NCBI GenBank assembly: GCA_023374025.1
Contig: SIJG01000132.1
Span: 155,453-219,452 of the forward strand
DNA from: Heterodera schachtii
Taxonomy: Eukaryota > Nematoda > Chromadorea > Rhabditida > Heteroderidae
Direction: 5' to 3'
Length of the DNA: 64,000 nt
A model generated the notes under the pieces. That model worked only from the letters and a program-made list of their open reading frames with translations, had not been told where the DNA came from and did no database searches. The position numbers and the translations under genes were made by a program. Positions 33,980 through 44,309 of the stretch are shown here, one piece after another. How positions within the stretch are numbered: the first letter of the stretch is position 1; each line of letters opens with the position of its first letter.

Positions 33980-34752
33980 TAGGGTTGTAAATTATATGGA
34001 CTAAAAAACCCAAAATATGGACATAAAATATGGACTAAAAAAGCACGAAATATGGACTAAAAAGTTCTAAAATGGCCAAATATGGACCAAAATATGGACT
34101 AAAAAACCCAAAATATGGACATAAAATATGGACTAAAAAGCTCAAAAATGGCCAAATATGGACCAAAATATGGTCTAAAACTCCCAAAATATGGGTTTTA
34201 GACCCTCAAAAATTCCAAAAAAGGTGTATGAATTCAATATTTGCTTAAATAAACTTAAAAAAACAATAAACAACCAAAAAATGGATTTAAATATAAAAAT
34301 GCAAAAATTTTTATTGTCGTCCATCGTATAAAAAATATTTTTAAGTTTGCCAAAATTTCAAAAAATTCTTATTTAAAAAAAGAAAAATTCGCAAAAAATG
34401 GCGAAAATATTTATTAAAAATGCCAAAATGACGACGAAAATTCAAATTTTTCAGATTTTTTGGGATGTAATTTTTAAAAATTTCCAAAAAGTCTATCGTT
34501 AGGGGTGTATTTTTCGCCTTTTTTTTCATTTTTCTTGTGAAAATTTGCCAAAAAATGGCCGAAATATGGACTAAAAAGGCCAAAATGGCGAAATATGGAC
34601 TTATTCCCGAAAACCCCCAAAATATGGATTTATATGGACTAAAAACTTTCTCCAAATCAAAAAATTTTAACGTAGAAATGCTATTTTTGAGCCCCTTTCT
34701 TCATAGCATATGCGCAGAAAAAATATGTTAATCCATATAATTTACAACCCTA
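33980..34752. mobile_element. hAT-like non-autonomous element C (TAGGGTTGTAAATTATATGG ends)
   Basis: TAGGGTTGTAAATTATATGG at 33980 is mirrored by CCATATAATTTACAACCCTA ending at 34752. The 8-bp target duplication is CTAATAAA (33972-33979 and 34753-34760). The left half is an array of AAATATGGACTAAAAAGC and CAAAATATGGACATAAAA units (34000-34200); similar ATATGGACTAAAAAGG units occur at 34565-34650. Length is 773 bp with no coding capacity. Confidence 0.9.
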
Positions 34753-34760
34753 CTAATAAA

Positions 34761-35150
34761 AAATGAGGTCTAAAATTTCACAATTTAAGTTTTGATCAAT
34801 ATTGGATAAATTACGCTCAACATTCAGTTACGGCTTTGTCATAGGCTTTGTCTTTTTTTAATGATTCACCGCTCTTTTCACATTGGAATTCTAACAACAC
34901 ACTTCAAAACACTAAAAAATGTTTATAATCCTCGAATTCTAAGTCCCGTTTGGCTTCCGTCAAAGTTTAACTCATTAAAATAATTATTTAAGTCATAGTC
35001 ATTAAATAGACACAGCTAAATAATAGAAAGCTTTTTAATTAACGCATAAAAATTATCAGAGATAATTGCTTTGGCATTTTTTTAACAATAATTTACATTT
35101 TTCATTTATTGGTTAGTAATTGACCAAAATATTTCCCCCGTATTTCAGCT
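34761..35150. other. No feature seen
   Basis: AT-rich flank of the plus-strand F-box-like pseudogene. No exon 1 or exon 2 of that family was recognised here. Confidence 0.4.
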
Positions 35151-35739
35151 GGATTTTTTTGCCTTTATTTATTTATTTTTTTCATGCCTTGTCGCCACAC
35201 CTCGCCCACAATTCTGACCGATCTCAACCAATTGATTCGATCAGCTCCTGCCATTGTTACCCCGATTTGGTCGCTGATGATGGGCCAAATGCAAGCGGTG
35301 GCCAAGCATTGGCCAAATGGTTGCACACACCGAGAAAAGATGGACAGCCGAAACGATTGTGTTGCCGTGCTCATAAATTAGGAACCATTGAATGGGTCAA
35401 CAATTTCAGAGAGGTCGCCTCAATTTTTTTACGCCATTAATTCACACTTCGATTACTCTCATTTTAAGAGAGACCAACTAACTGGTTTCACTCAATTCTT
35501 ACAATCATACAAAAAATAGAGTGAGGGGAATATTTTATTTTCCTAATTTATTAAAAGCTATTTTTTGCTAGCTCGAATTGAAAAAAGGCCGAATTTTTTT
35601 TCAAAAATTTTCCAGGCTGCGCCTGCGAGAAAAACCGCTATGATTATTTTATATCCATATAATTATAATTAGGGTAATCCTTCAGAATTGCGGTCCCGAC
35701 GAAAAATTAATTTATAAATTTATTTGATTTTGTTCATGT

Positions 35740-35818
35740 CCACCAAGTGCGGTTGAAGAAATGAGGCGGCGATTGTCGGAAGAAAATTTTTCTTTTTTGT
35801 GACGGGCGGTGCCATTAA
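35740..35818 (-). pseudogene. Exon-1 fragment of the F-box-like family
   Basis: On the minus strand it reads MAPPVTKKKNFLPTIAASF, the counterpart of MAPPVTKMKKFSSDNRRLIS at 54039 but shifted in frame part-way. A second, shorter copy lies at about 36275-36335. Both have the same downstream flank (AAAAATAATTCAGTCTAAAT), so the fragment was duplicated with its surroundings. Confidence 0.65.
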
Positions 35819-35933
35819 AAAATAATTCAGTCTAAATGGAAATATGACTTACCTAATGCAATTTTCAACAAAATTCCAACCAACATTTTTTGACTACAAA
35901 ATTTGTAAATTTCGTAAAAACACAGATTAGCTA

Positions 35934-36268
35934 CAGTCACGGTCAAAAGTATTGGAGCAAAAATTTTTTTTTTAAATCCGATTTTCTCAAAAATGAGTAG
36001 TGGCAAAAAAGTTATATTTCGCTAAAACCAAAGTCAATAAGTGCACTAATAAAAACCCAAAAATTATCCGTGTAAATCTATTTGATGACGAGAAAATCGA
36101 TCATGACCCAAACAACCCCCCTTTTTGGTGGGACCAAAGTAATGGAGCAAAATATTTATGCATTTAAAAACTAAATTTTTTATTGAGTTAAAATTCTGAA
36201 AAATCTCTACTAGGTTAACTTTTGATGCTGATCAAAAAAGCCTTTTATATCAACTTGGTCAGATCACT
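35934..36268 (+). mobile_element. Truncated Tc1/mariner-like element end with IR/DR layout
   Basis: CAGTCACGGTCAAAAGTATT follows TA at 35932-35933 and looks like a Tc1/mariner terminus. A second partial copy, GGACCAAAGTAATGGAGCAA, stands about 195 bp further in (36131), the spacing seen in Tc1 relatives with paired direct repeats in each terminal repeat. The paralogous sequences at about 36432-36450 and 54150 read GATTAGCTAATTATGG, an empty TA site. No right end and no transposase are present. Confidence 0.65.
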
Positions 36269-36509
36269 CCTTCAGAAATGAGGCGGCGATTGTCGGAAGA
36301 AAATTTTTCTTTTTTGTGACGGGCGGTGCCATTAAAAAATAATTCAGTCTAAATGGAAATATGACTTACCTAATTCAATTTTCAACAAAATTCCAACCAA
36401 AATTTTTTGACTACAAAATTTGTAAATTTCGTAAAAACAGAGATTAGCTAATTATGGTAATCCTTCACAATTGCGGTCCCGACGAAAAATTAATTTATTG
36501 ATTTTTTGC

Positions 36510-36901
36510 TGATCAGTCTCGGCAAAAGGCTAAAAGCCCAATCGGCGTCCGACGTTCACAACGCGTGCCGAAGCCGATCAAGCGATTCTCGCCAGGTTGA
36601 AACTGAGGATGTTTCAATCTCGAGAAGGGAGGTGTTGGAGAAAAAGCAAATGTACTTTGCTCATTTTCAATTATCGATTATTGACTCTTGCATGTGCCCA
36701 TTCTCTCCTCAGTTCCTTCCCCCTCATATTGTCTATTTAAAGGCGTGGACTCTTCCCCCATGTTCACTTCTTCTCCGGTCTTCACTTTATTATTTTTATT
36801 CTTTATTCTCTCCATTCGCCATTTATTATTTTATTGTTATTTGACTTCTTCGTAAATAAATATTTATTTGTTGGTCTTATTCGCGGACAAAAGACACAAC
36901 A
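36510..36901 (+). mobile_element. LTR retrotransposon 3' end: polypurine tract and LTR
   Basis: GAGAAGGGAGG (36622-36632) is a good polypurine tract directly before TGTTGG. The LTR then runs from TGTTGG at 36633 to CACAACA at 36901 (269 bp, TG...CA). It has a TATA-like TCTATTTAAAGGCG near 36740 and AATAAATA polyadenylation-type signals near 36855. Upstream 36510-36620 would be the tail of the internal region. No 5' LTR or pol gene is present, so this is a 3' remnant. Ty3/Gypsy affiliation is a guess. Confidence 0.6.
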
Positions 36902-38160
36902 AAGCTATTTTTGCTAGCTGGAATTGAAAAAAGGCCAAATTTTTTTTCAAAAATTTTCCAGGCTGCGCCTGCGAGAAAAATTGCTATGATTACTGTAAAA
37001 CAAGCCACTCTAATACAGAGCCCCTAAACCAGGACCATTTAAACCGAACTCTTGGCTTTAATGTGGCATTCCTTTTTTATGCTTTTGATTTGCGCTTCCC
37101 ATTGTTTAGGCATTTATTTGTGCCACCACTCCTGTCAATTTCATTATTGACTTTGAATTACGCAGCATATCGATGTCAATTGAGTAATTTGAATTGGTGA
37201 ATGAACGGACCAATGAAAACTGACAATGGACAAAAGCCGAGCATTTTCGCTTGAATGTCCATGGGTGATGAAGCGATGCCAAATTGGGACGACGGTTCGG
37301 TGGGAGTACGAAAATTCGGACAATTTAAACGGTGTGTGCTTGGCTTTTGAGTGGCAGCAAAAAATGGATTGGGTGAGCATGATTAATAGTAACAATAATA
37401 ATAATAAATAATGCATAAACAATTTTCAAAATTTTTATTTTTAGTGAAAACTGAATAAAAAACGAAATATTCAACTTTTTTGCTTATTCTTTACATAGGA
37501 TTTACAAATCTAAGAAAGTTTGAATTAACAATATTCTCGAGAAATTTTCTAAAAAACATTTTTTTAGAAAATTCCGATCTTTAGTGGGTCAAAAGCCCAA
37601 ATTCTGCGCCCTAAATGATTTGGCCATTCATTTCGACCTTTTGGAAAAACGGACTCTGACACTCATTTTAGCCAAGTCCAAAACTCGAACCCGAATTCGG
37701 ACAAAAAATCGGTGTTTTTAGTATTGAGTTTGTTTGAATTCGTGTTCGGAGTTAAAAATCAATGTAATGCTTATTTTTTTTGAACCCAAACTCGAACAAA
37801 AAGTAGAAAATTTAAATTCTTCAAAAAATCAATGTTTATCATGGCATTGTATTGAATTTTTGTTCGAATTCGAGTCTGAAATTGGTCGAAATGGGTGTCA
37901 GCTTCGTGTTCAGCGACCCCTAAAACCCTCTAGAAACTTTTTTTATGGTCTGTAAACGACAAAACTACCAATTTTTAAGCACAAAATTGTTCAATTTATG
38001 CCCTTTGAAGAGTCAAAGCTTCAATTTTTCTATTATTTAATTGATTAAACCTAATGCTTTTAGCATAATTAATGGAAAAACCAACGTATAAAAAAATCGC
38101 CGAATTCAGCGTCACATGAACAATGCATGGAGCAGTAGATTTTTGGCGGTTAGCGGGGAT

Positions 38161-38232
38161 ATCCGCAAAATCGGCCGCCACAACATCAGCGGGACGGCGG
38201 CGCACGAAGCAGGCCATGCCGCAATTTATTAA
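38161..38232 (+). pseudogene. FtsH/M41-type peptidase active-site exon fragment
   Basis: The plus-strand frame reads IRKIGRHNISGTAAHEAGHA before TAA at 38230-38232. HEAGH is the zinc-binding HExxH signature of M41 (FtsH-type) metallopeptidases and GTAAHEAGHA is the usual context. A donor-like AAG|GTTTGT follows. It is only about 24 codons and lies at the edge of a large inverted repeat, so it is a displaced exon rather than a gene. Confidence 0.6.
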
Positions 38233-38932
38233 GGTTTGTCAGGGATGTGCGCCCCAAAACGTTGTTGCCTAAACGTCGTCATGCCAAAAACGCCTAAAAT
38301 TCCGAAAAATTTACTAACTCACAAATTTTCCAAAGAAAAAAATTTAAAAACATTTTTTTGGAAAATTCCGATCTTTAGTGGGTCAAAAGCCCAAATTCTA
38401 CGCCCTAAATGATTTGGCCATTCATTTCGACCTTTTGGAAAAACGGACTCTGACACTCATTTTAGCCAAGTCCAAAACTCGAACCCGAATTCGGACAAAA
38501 AATCGGGGTTTTTAGTATTGAATTTCTTCGAATTCGTGTTCGTAGTTAAATGAGTCGAAATGATGTCAGAACCTTATTCTATAAGCCTGAAAATCGCTAA
38601 AAAACAACGAACCAACTTTAAAAAATATATATATTTTAATTCATTGACCAATTTACTTTTTCAATAGAGTTCATTAAATTCAAATTTTGGCATTTATTTA
38701 AAGGCCATTACTGTCCCCACCAGCGGCGGATCAAAGCAATGGAAAAGGGCGTGGAATTGTGCGGAAGTGTAAATATAATTGAGAAATGATTGGTGCTATT
38801 TTGAGAGAAATTATGCATGAATGAATTGATAATGATCTGATCATTTTTGTTGCTAATTTTTGATTGTTAATTTGTTTTTGTTCTTTCTGAAGAAAAATTT
38901 TGTTTCTTTTATTTTGCACAAAATCAGCAATT
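38203..38932. repeat. Left arm of a 730-bp inverted repeat
   Basis: The sequence from CGCACGAAGCAGGCC to CACAAAATCAGCAATTA recurs inverted at 42302-41573 with only scattered differences. The arm includes the last-exon-like piece of copy H (38711-38778). The arms enclose 2.64 kb that hold a foldback element and M41 peptidase fragments. Confidence 0.9.
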
Positions 38933-39600
38933 AGAACTGTTCACGAGCTGAAATGTCCAAAAATGGTCGGGAAATACCACTAAAAAATGCAAATATTAAT
39001 TTTTAAATTATTAATTTTTCGAAATTCAATGATTAGAGTCAGAATTGTTATTTATGTGCTAAAAATCCTGAATATTTGTTAAAAATGCCAAAATATGCGC
39101 AAAAATATGCGATCAAATTGGAAATTCGGTGTATTTATGCATAAAAATTCCAGAAAAATTTTATTGGTTATTTTTTCACCCGCACAATAGCAAATTAAAT
39201 ATCATTTGGAGGTGTTCGTGGGTAAAAATTCCTTTTTCTGATAAAATTGTTTTTAAATTGAAAGCTGTATGAATATATCTTTTTAATTAGACAAATTTTA
39301 AAAAACTGATGACAATTTTTTGTTTTCATTATTTGCATATGTACACAGCTTGATTCGGAAAAATTTTCCTTAAGTAATTCCAAAAATATGTATTTTTAAA
39401 GGAAATTCCTGATTTTTTTTTACAAGTTGAGCAACCTTTGCTTTTAAACTGAAAAGCAATTGCATTTTGACAGGGCGGGCCTCATCAGTACAGACCCTGT
39501 CAGAATGTTCAAAAAAATCATGTTTCGGCCCTGCCTGCAGACACAAATTAAATGAAAACAAAAAATGAATGTATTAAAATGTCTATCAAACCTTAAAAAT
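38933..39600. repeat. Segment also present inverted at 49240-50530
   Basis: GGAGGTGTTCGTGGGTAAAA (about 39209) and GGGCGGGCCTCATCAGTACA (about 39473) recur inverted at about 50250 and 49345. The right-hand copy is split by an element at 49490-50150; here the corresponding site TATGTACACAGCTTG is uninterrupted. This is part of a larger inverted duplication. Confidence 0.75.
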
Positions 39601-39603
39601 AAA

Positions 39604-40672
39604 GCAAAAAAAAATTTGTCGTTTGTCTCCCAAAATTTGTCGTTTGTCGTCTAAAATTTGGCGTTTGTCATTTGGCGTTCGTAATTGTGATGAAAGCAAC
39701 GACAAACGCCAAATTTCAGACGACAAACGCCAAATATTTGCGGGACGCTCAACACCGCCCCTCAAATTTGCCGTCCGAGAATTGTCCCAAAATGATTTTT
39801 GATCCGAAAATTTTTATTTAATATAAAAACATCTTTCTGGGGGTAAATCAGTTTTTATTTCTATATTTTATCCATGATTTTTTATTCATTTATTCGGGTC
39901 TTTCGAATTTAGGTTTATGATTAGAATTAGAGCAAAATAAATGTTAGATTCGGAATCTACATACCAAAAAACCCCTAGAATGACTCTTTTGCCATTTTCT
40001 AATTTCTTTTTGCATTTTCCTGAGAAATGTTGATTAATACTTAAAAAAAGTGACGACAAACGGCAAATTTACGGTAGATTTTGTCTATTGTGATTGGATG
40101 ACAATTCACACGACAGAGACAAACAGAAAAACGGCTTATTCAAACGACAAATGATTAATTTTTTATCGTAACAAAACGAGCGACAAACGACAAATTTGGC
40201 ATTTGTCTCCGAATTTGTCATTACGACAAAAAAATATAAGCCGTTTTCCGTTTGTCGTTTGTCTCTGTCGTGTAAATTGTCATCCAATCACAATTGACCA
40301 AATCTACCGTAAATTTGTCGTTTGTCGTTCACTTAAGAATTAACCAATATTTCTCAGTGAAATGCAAAAAATTGAAAAATGGCAAAAAAGTCTTTTTAGG
40401 TGTTTTTAAGTATGTAGATTCCGAATCTAACATTTATTTTGCTCTAATTCTAATCATAAACATAAATTCAAAAGACCCGAATAAATTGATGAAAAATCAT
40501 AGATAAAAGTACAGATATGAAAATCAGAGATCGGATTCATGATCAGCGAACTCATTTACCCCTAGAAACAATGTTTTAATATTAAATAAAAATTTTTGGA
40601 TCAAAATAATTTGGTGGATTTTTGGGACACTTCTCAGACGACAAATTTGAGGGGCGGTGTTGAGCGCCCCCC
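39604..40672. mobile_element. Large foldback element with GACAAACGCCAAAT-type arrays
   Basis: CGCTCAACACCGCCCCTCAA (39747) is mirrored by TTGAGGGGCGGTGTTGAGCG (ending 40666). The arms stay complementary for about 410-450 bp, to about 40152 and 40223, leaving a loop of about 70 bp. Near the centre and at the left edge (39604-39740) there are tandem copies of TTTGTCGTTTGTC and ACGACAAACGCCAAAT in both orientations. No transposase is present. Confidence 0.85.
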
Positions 40673-40885
40673 AAACGTTTTATGGGGGTTTTAGGGTTGC
40701 TGATCACGAATCTACCAAATCGAATCCCGGAACCGGAATCGAACGAAATGTCGAAAGAAATTTGGAATTCGATTTAGTTTTTATTATTAAAATTGTCTCA
40801 TATTAATTTTTTCATTTAATCCTTAGACTTTTTTCTAGAATTTTTTCACCTAAATAAATTGCCCATTTTTCTGTTTTTCAGTTAC

Positions 40886-41270
40886 CGTGATGGCGGCGCG
40901 GCGCCAGTCCTTTGGGTCCTTTTCACAGCCACTGGAATGGCCCGCTGCCTTCTCCTCGGCGACCTTCCCGGCTGCCGCCATCACCATCAGGTGCTTGAGC
41001 TCCGTCCTGGTGTAAGTGGACGGGCCGGAATGCAGGATGTAACCCAGGTCACCTCCCTTCTTCACAATTGTCGCCTAAACAAATATGGGATTTGTCATGT
41101 TTTTGAGTTTTTTTTTGCCATACCGTTACAGGCATAAGCTTCGCCCTAAACTAACCTTCAAAAATTTTCGCTGCCCAAACTTTTACACAATCACTCCATG
41201 CCCCAGTTCGTGCGAAGTGGTCCGCTTATCTTCAAGCGGCCCGACTTAGGGTCCACCCTGCATTTGCGCT
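40886..41270 (-). pseudogene. FtsH/M41-like metallopeptidase fragment
   Basis: A 63-codon exon, 41074-40886, follows a GTTTAG acceptor and ends at a CACG|GTAACT donor. It reads ATIVKKGGDLGYILHSGP, then YTRTELKHLMVMAAAGKVAE and EKAAGHSSGCEK. 'LGY...' followed by a helix with 'AAGKVAEE' corresponds to the FtsH M41 segment 'ALGYT.....ELL..I...LGGRAAEE'. Upstream on the same strand, about 41236-41183, a short frame reads LEDKRTTSHELGHGVIV with another HExxH. A separate frame there reads KCRVDPKSGRLKISGPLR, so a frameshift lies close by. It is a partial, probably dead copy enclosed by the 730-bp inverted repeat. Confidence 0.6.
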
Positions 41271-41499
41271 CAAAACTCTTGCCTTAATCAAAATGCGATT
41301 TTTCAAGAAAAAAACAATTTATCTGACAAAAAAAACTTGAAGATTTTTCTTTTGTTCAAAATTATAAAAAAAAATTGCTGAAAGTCAAATTGTTTTCAAA
41401 TTTTTTGGGGATAAAAACGACACGGGGGGGGGGAGGAATGAAGTGCACCCGGACACCCCGCCTTGAACAAACCTTCAAAAACTTCCTTGGGCTGTTACG

Positions 41500-41572
41500 C
41501 CAAGTTATGTTGGCGTGGCCTGCTTCATGCGAGGCCGTGCCGGCGATGTTTGTGCGGCCCGTCTTGCGCGAT
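41500..41572 (-). pseudogene. Second M41 active-site exon fragment
   Basis: The minus-strand frame from about 41570 reads RKTGRTNIAGTASHEAGHAN, a close relative of the fragment at 38161-38232. It directly abuts the right arm of the inverted repeat at 41573. A third trace, SSHEAGHT, is at about 42300 on the minus strand. Confidence 0.55.
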
Positions 41573-42302
41573 TAATTGCTGATTTTGTGCAAAATAAAAG
41601 AAACAAAATTTTTCATCAGAAAGAACAAAAACAAATTAACAATCAAAAATTAGCAACAAAAATGATCAGATCATTATCAATTCATCCATTTATAATCTCT
41701 CAAAAATAGCAAATCATTTCTCAATTATATTTACACTTCCGCACAATTCCACGCCCTTTTCCATTGCTTTGATCCGCCGCTGGTGGGGACAGTAATGGCC
41801 TTAAATAAATGCCAAAATTTGAATTTAATGAACTCTATTGAAAAAGTAAATTGGTCAATGAATTAAAATATATATATTTTTTAAAGTTGGTTCGTTGTTT
41901 TTTAGCGATTTTCAGGCTTATAGAATAAGGTTCTGACATCATTTCGACTCATTTAACTACGAACACGAATTCGAAGAAATTCAATACTAAAAACCCCGAT
42001 TTTTTGTCCGAATTCGGGTTCGAGTTTTGGACTTGGCTAAAATGAGTGTCAGAGTCCGTTTTTCCAAAAGGTCGAAATGAATGGCCAAATCATTTAGGGC
42101 GTAGAATTTGGGCTTTTGACCCACTAAAGATCGGAATTTTCCAAAAAAATGTTTTTAAATTTTTTTCTTTGGAAAATTTGTGAGTTAGTAAATTTTTCGG
42201 AATTTTAGGCGTTTTTGGCATGACGACGTTTAGGCAACAACGTTTTGGGGCGCACATCTCTGACAAACCTTAATAAATTGCGGTATGGCCTGCTTCGTGC
42301 GA
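41573..42302. repeat. Right arm of the 730-bp inverted repeat
   Basis: Inverse of 38203-38932. The right edge runs into the 3' end of the helicase pseudogene, whose reading frame continues into the repeat and picks up an unrelated C-terminus. Confidence 0.9.
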
Positions 42303-42419
42303 GGAAACGCATTTGCCTGAGTTGTGAATGGCATGAAACCACCTGTGAAAAATGGGGAAGGGAAAAATTGTTTATAAAATTATTTGTTGGTGGATGACAC
42401 GGCAAACTCTCGTGTCTTA

Positions 42420-44309
42420 AAGTACTGTCCCTTTCGGCATAAAATTCAAATGCCATCGGAACTGTGCCATACCTTTTTGCAATAAATTTCCCCACCCGGG
42501 ACGGAAACGGATTGGAAATTAGGTTTAAGTACTCCGGAGTTACCGCAACCGTCATTTTTAATGTTTCATCGATAAAACGTCTCCAAACGGTCCCTTTGTG
42601 CCAAATCAGCCACAAATCTCCGATGATGACCAATCCAAATTTGGGACGGGAGAGAGCCACGGTTGTTCTCGCGCAACACGCCCAGAATTCTTTGCCAGTG
42701 TCAGCTTCAGTTGATCGTCCAGCAGCAGAGCGCGTCGTGATGACAAGGACAAGCTCGGCCTCCTGACTTTGAATTGAATCGACCGTACTCACCTTGACAT
42801 TTGGCCACCGTCTCCGTTCGATTTCACTTACCATGTGCTTCCTCTCTGCTTTTAAAAACAAACAACTTGAATTAAGCCTGTAAAGGTTCCCTGAATTATG
42901 CCAAAAATCCAAGAGCGGTTTCCCGTTGCTCGGGATTGTGAGAGGAAAATGAGATGTTTTCCATTTGAGCCGATGATTTTTGATGGATTAAAATGATGGG
43001 ACAATTTTCGGCTACAATGCGTGGGCCCATAAAATTTAAAAACGATGACATTTCAATGTCCGGCCTTCCTGGTACCAACCGATCACCTGCTGGGGAATAA
43101 ACGCCCACGTCCAAACACTTTACAATGGCACTGTGCGATCGGTAACACTTTGAGAGAACGGTCCGATCAATGCCTTTGGCTGTTTCCAGCACTTCCAAAA
43201 TTGACTCAAATCCAAACTTACCACGAACAACTGTCATTTGACTCGGCAAGTGCACACGTAGCTGCTGCTTATCTCCTGTCAGAAGTATCTTCTTAACCGA
43301 TCGGAATTGTGTTAGAATTGACAAAACTGCCGAAAGGGTTGCTTGGCCGCACTCATCAACCAACACATAAGTCACATTACCCAAATCTAAAGCCAACTCT
43401 TCAGCAAGGGCCAATGTCATGAAGTACACTCGGTATTTGGTCTGTTTCAGAAGCGCGGCAGTCGTCGATCGTTCGCGTGCCCGTCGTGGTGCTGCGTTAA
43501 AGTCATCGACGTATTGCTTAAATGTTTTATTATCACTCCATTTTTGTTGCGCAACGGCTTGCACGTTGATTCGGCCTTGAACGTACCACGAGCGCAAAGA
43601 ATCGACCGGGTTTAAGTCATAGGACAGCCTTTCAAACCCCTCCTTCCACTCAAACTTACTGACCACCACTGTGTCGCCCATTTGAAGGGATCTCTCGACA
43701 CTTACCACAGAATCGGGAATACCCATGAAAAATGGACCTTGTCCACTCATTTTCCCACCAACGACACTTTTCACGTCGGTTTGACACACCAAATACTTCA
43801 AAACACCGTCTTCCACGCCCTGTTCGTCATTGTGAAACATTGGCGCCGGCGAAACGGTGACACGTGGCTCTGACCACGACACGAAAGATTAAGAATTGAG
43901 TCGCAGCGAAGTCTTGAGTGGTTTCCATTTCAGTATTTTCTGTGTTTTTACCTCCAGACTGACCTTCTCCCAATTCCATGCCCCTTTCAAATTTTTCATC
44001 AAGACCTGCTGAAATACCACGAGTTTTATCGGTTTCAATCGCTTTCTCGACGGCTGACGCCGTTTCCATAATCAACACTTCCTGTGTGGCTGACGCCACT
44101 TCAAATGACTCCAAATTATGCGGGATGGACTCCGCCTCAATCAATTCAATTTGCTCTGTGGCTGACGCCACTTCCAAAGACTCAATGTTCTGTGTGGCTG
44201 TCGTCACTTCCTTACCACCAACGGCTGAGTTCGGCGCGGCCATGTTTTCGTTCCGACGACGGGCTGAACGTTTTTTAACCATTGGAATTAGAATTGCTTG
44301 GATTAGCAC
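42420..44309 (-). pseudogene. UPF1/DNA2-type SF1 helicase without a visible Walker A motif
   Basis: First block 44309-43870: N-terminal region with a basic start (MVKKRSARRRNEN) and imperfect repeats of VASATEQIELIEAES type. Second block 43882-42896: motif II VLVDECGQATLSAVLS, motif III LLTGDKQQLRVHL, then LSKCYRSHSAIVKCLD and IILIHQKS. Third block about 42870-42430: motif V VSTVDSIQSQEAELVLVIT, motif VI CCARTTVALSRPKFGLVIIGD, then VWRRFIDETL. The order fits superfamily 1B RNA/DNA helicases. The GxxGxGKT P-loop and motif Ia expected before motif II are missing: only about 60 residues separate RSWYVQGRINVQ from ALDLGNVTYVLVDE. Frames change near 43870 and 42900, and the 3' end runs into a repeat. 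Together these indicate an inactive copy. It resembles a helicase family expanded in plant-parasitic nematodes (memory). Confidence 0.78.

Larger units (their letters stand above)
35567..36993. repeat. Direct repeat of about 90 bp flanking an insertion-rich segment
   Basis: TTTGCTAGCTCGAATTGAAA through CAGGCTGCGCCTGCGAGAAA (35570-35650) recurs nearly unchanged at 36908-36990. Between the two copies lie duplicated exon-1-like fragments, a Tc1-like end and an LTR. This suggests a segment that was duplicated, or element insertion into a duplicated target, rather than a simple target duplication. Confidence 0.65.
35165..38778 (+). pseudogene. F-box-like family protein, decayed inverted paralog of the 50.7-54.0 kb gene (copy H)
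   Basis: Exon-3 remnant: about 35185-35415, RHTSPTILTDLNQLI, then a 1-bp deletion relative to the intact paralog (CCAATTGATTCG versus CCAATTGAATTCG), then SISSCHCYPDLVADDGPNAS and AKWLHTPRKDGQPKRLCCRA. Exon-4 remnant: about 37112-37376, AFICATTPVNFIIDFELRS, an in-frame TAA (where the paralog has CAA), a 1-bp deletion in GAAAACTG, then PWVMKRCQIGTTV and FEWQQKMDW before GTGAGC. A last-exon-like piece lies at 38711-38778 (PAADQSNGKGRG...). An LTR, a Tc1-like end and exon-1-like fragments in the opposite orientation separate the blocks. Exons 1 and 2 are absent in this orientation. Confidence 0.75.
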
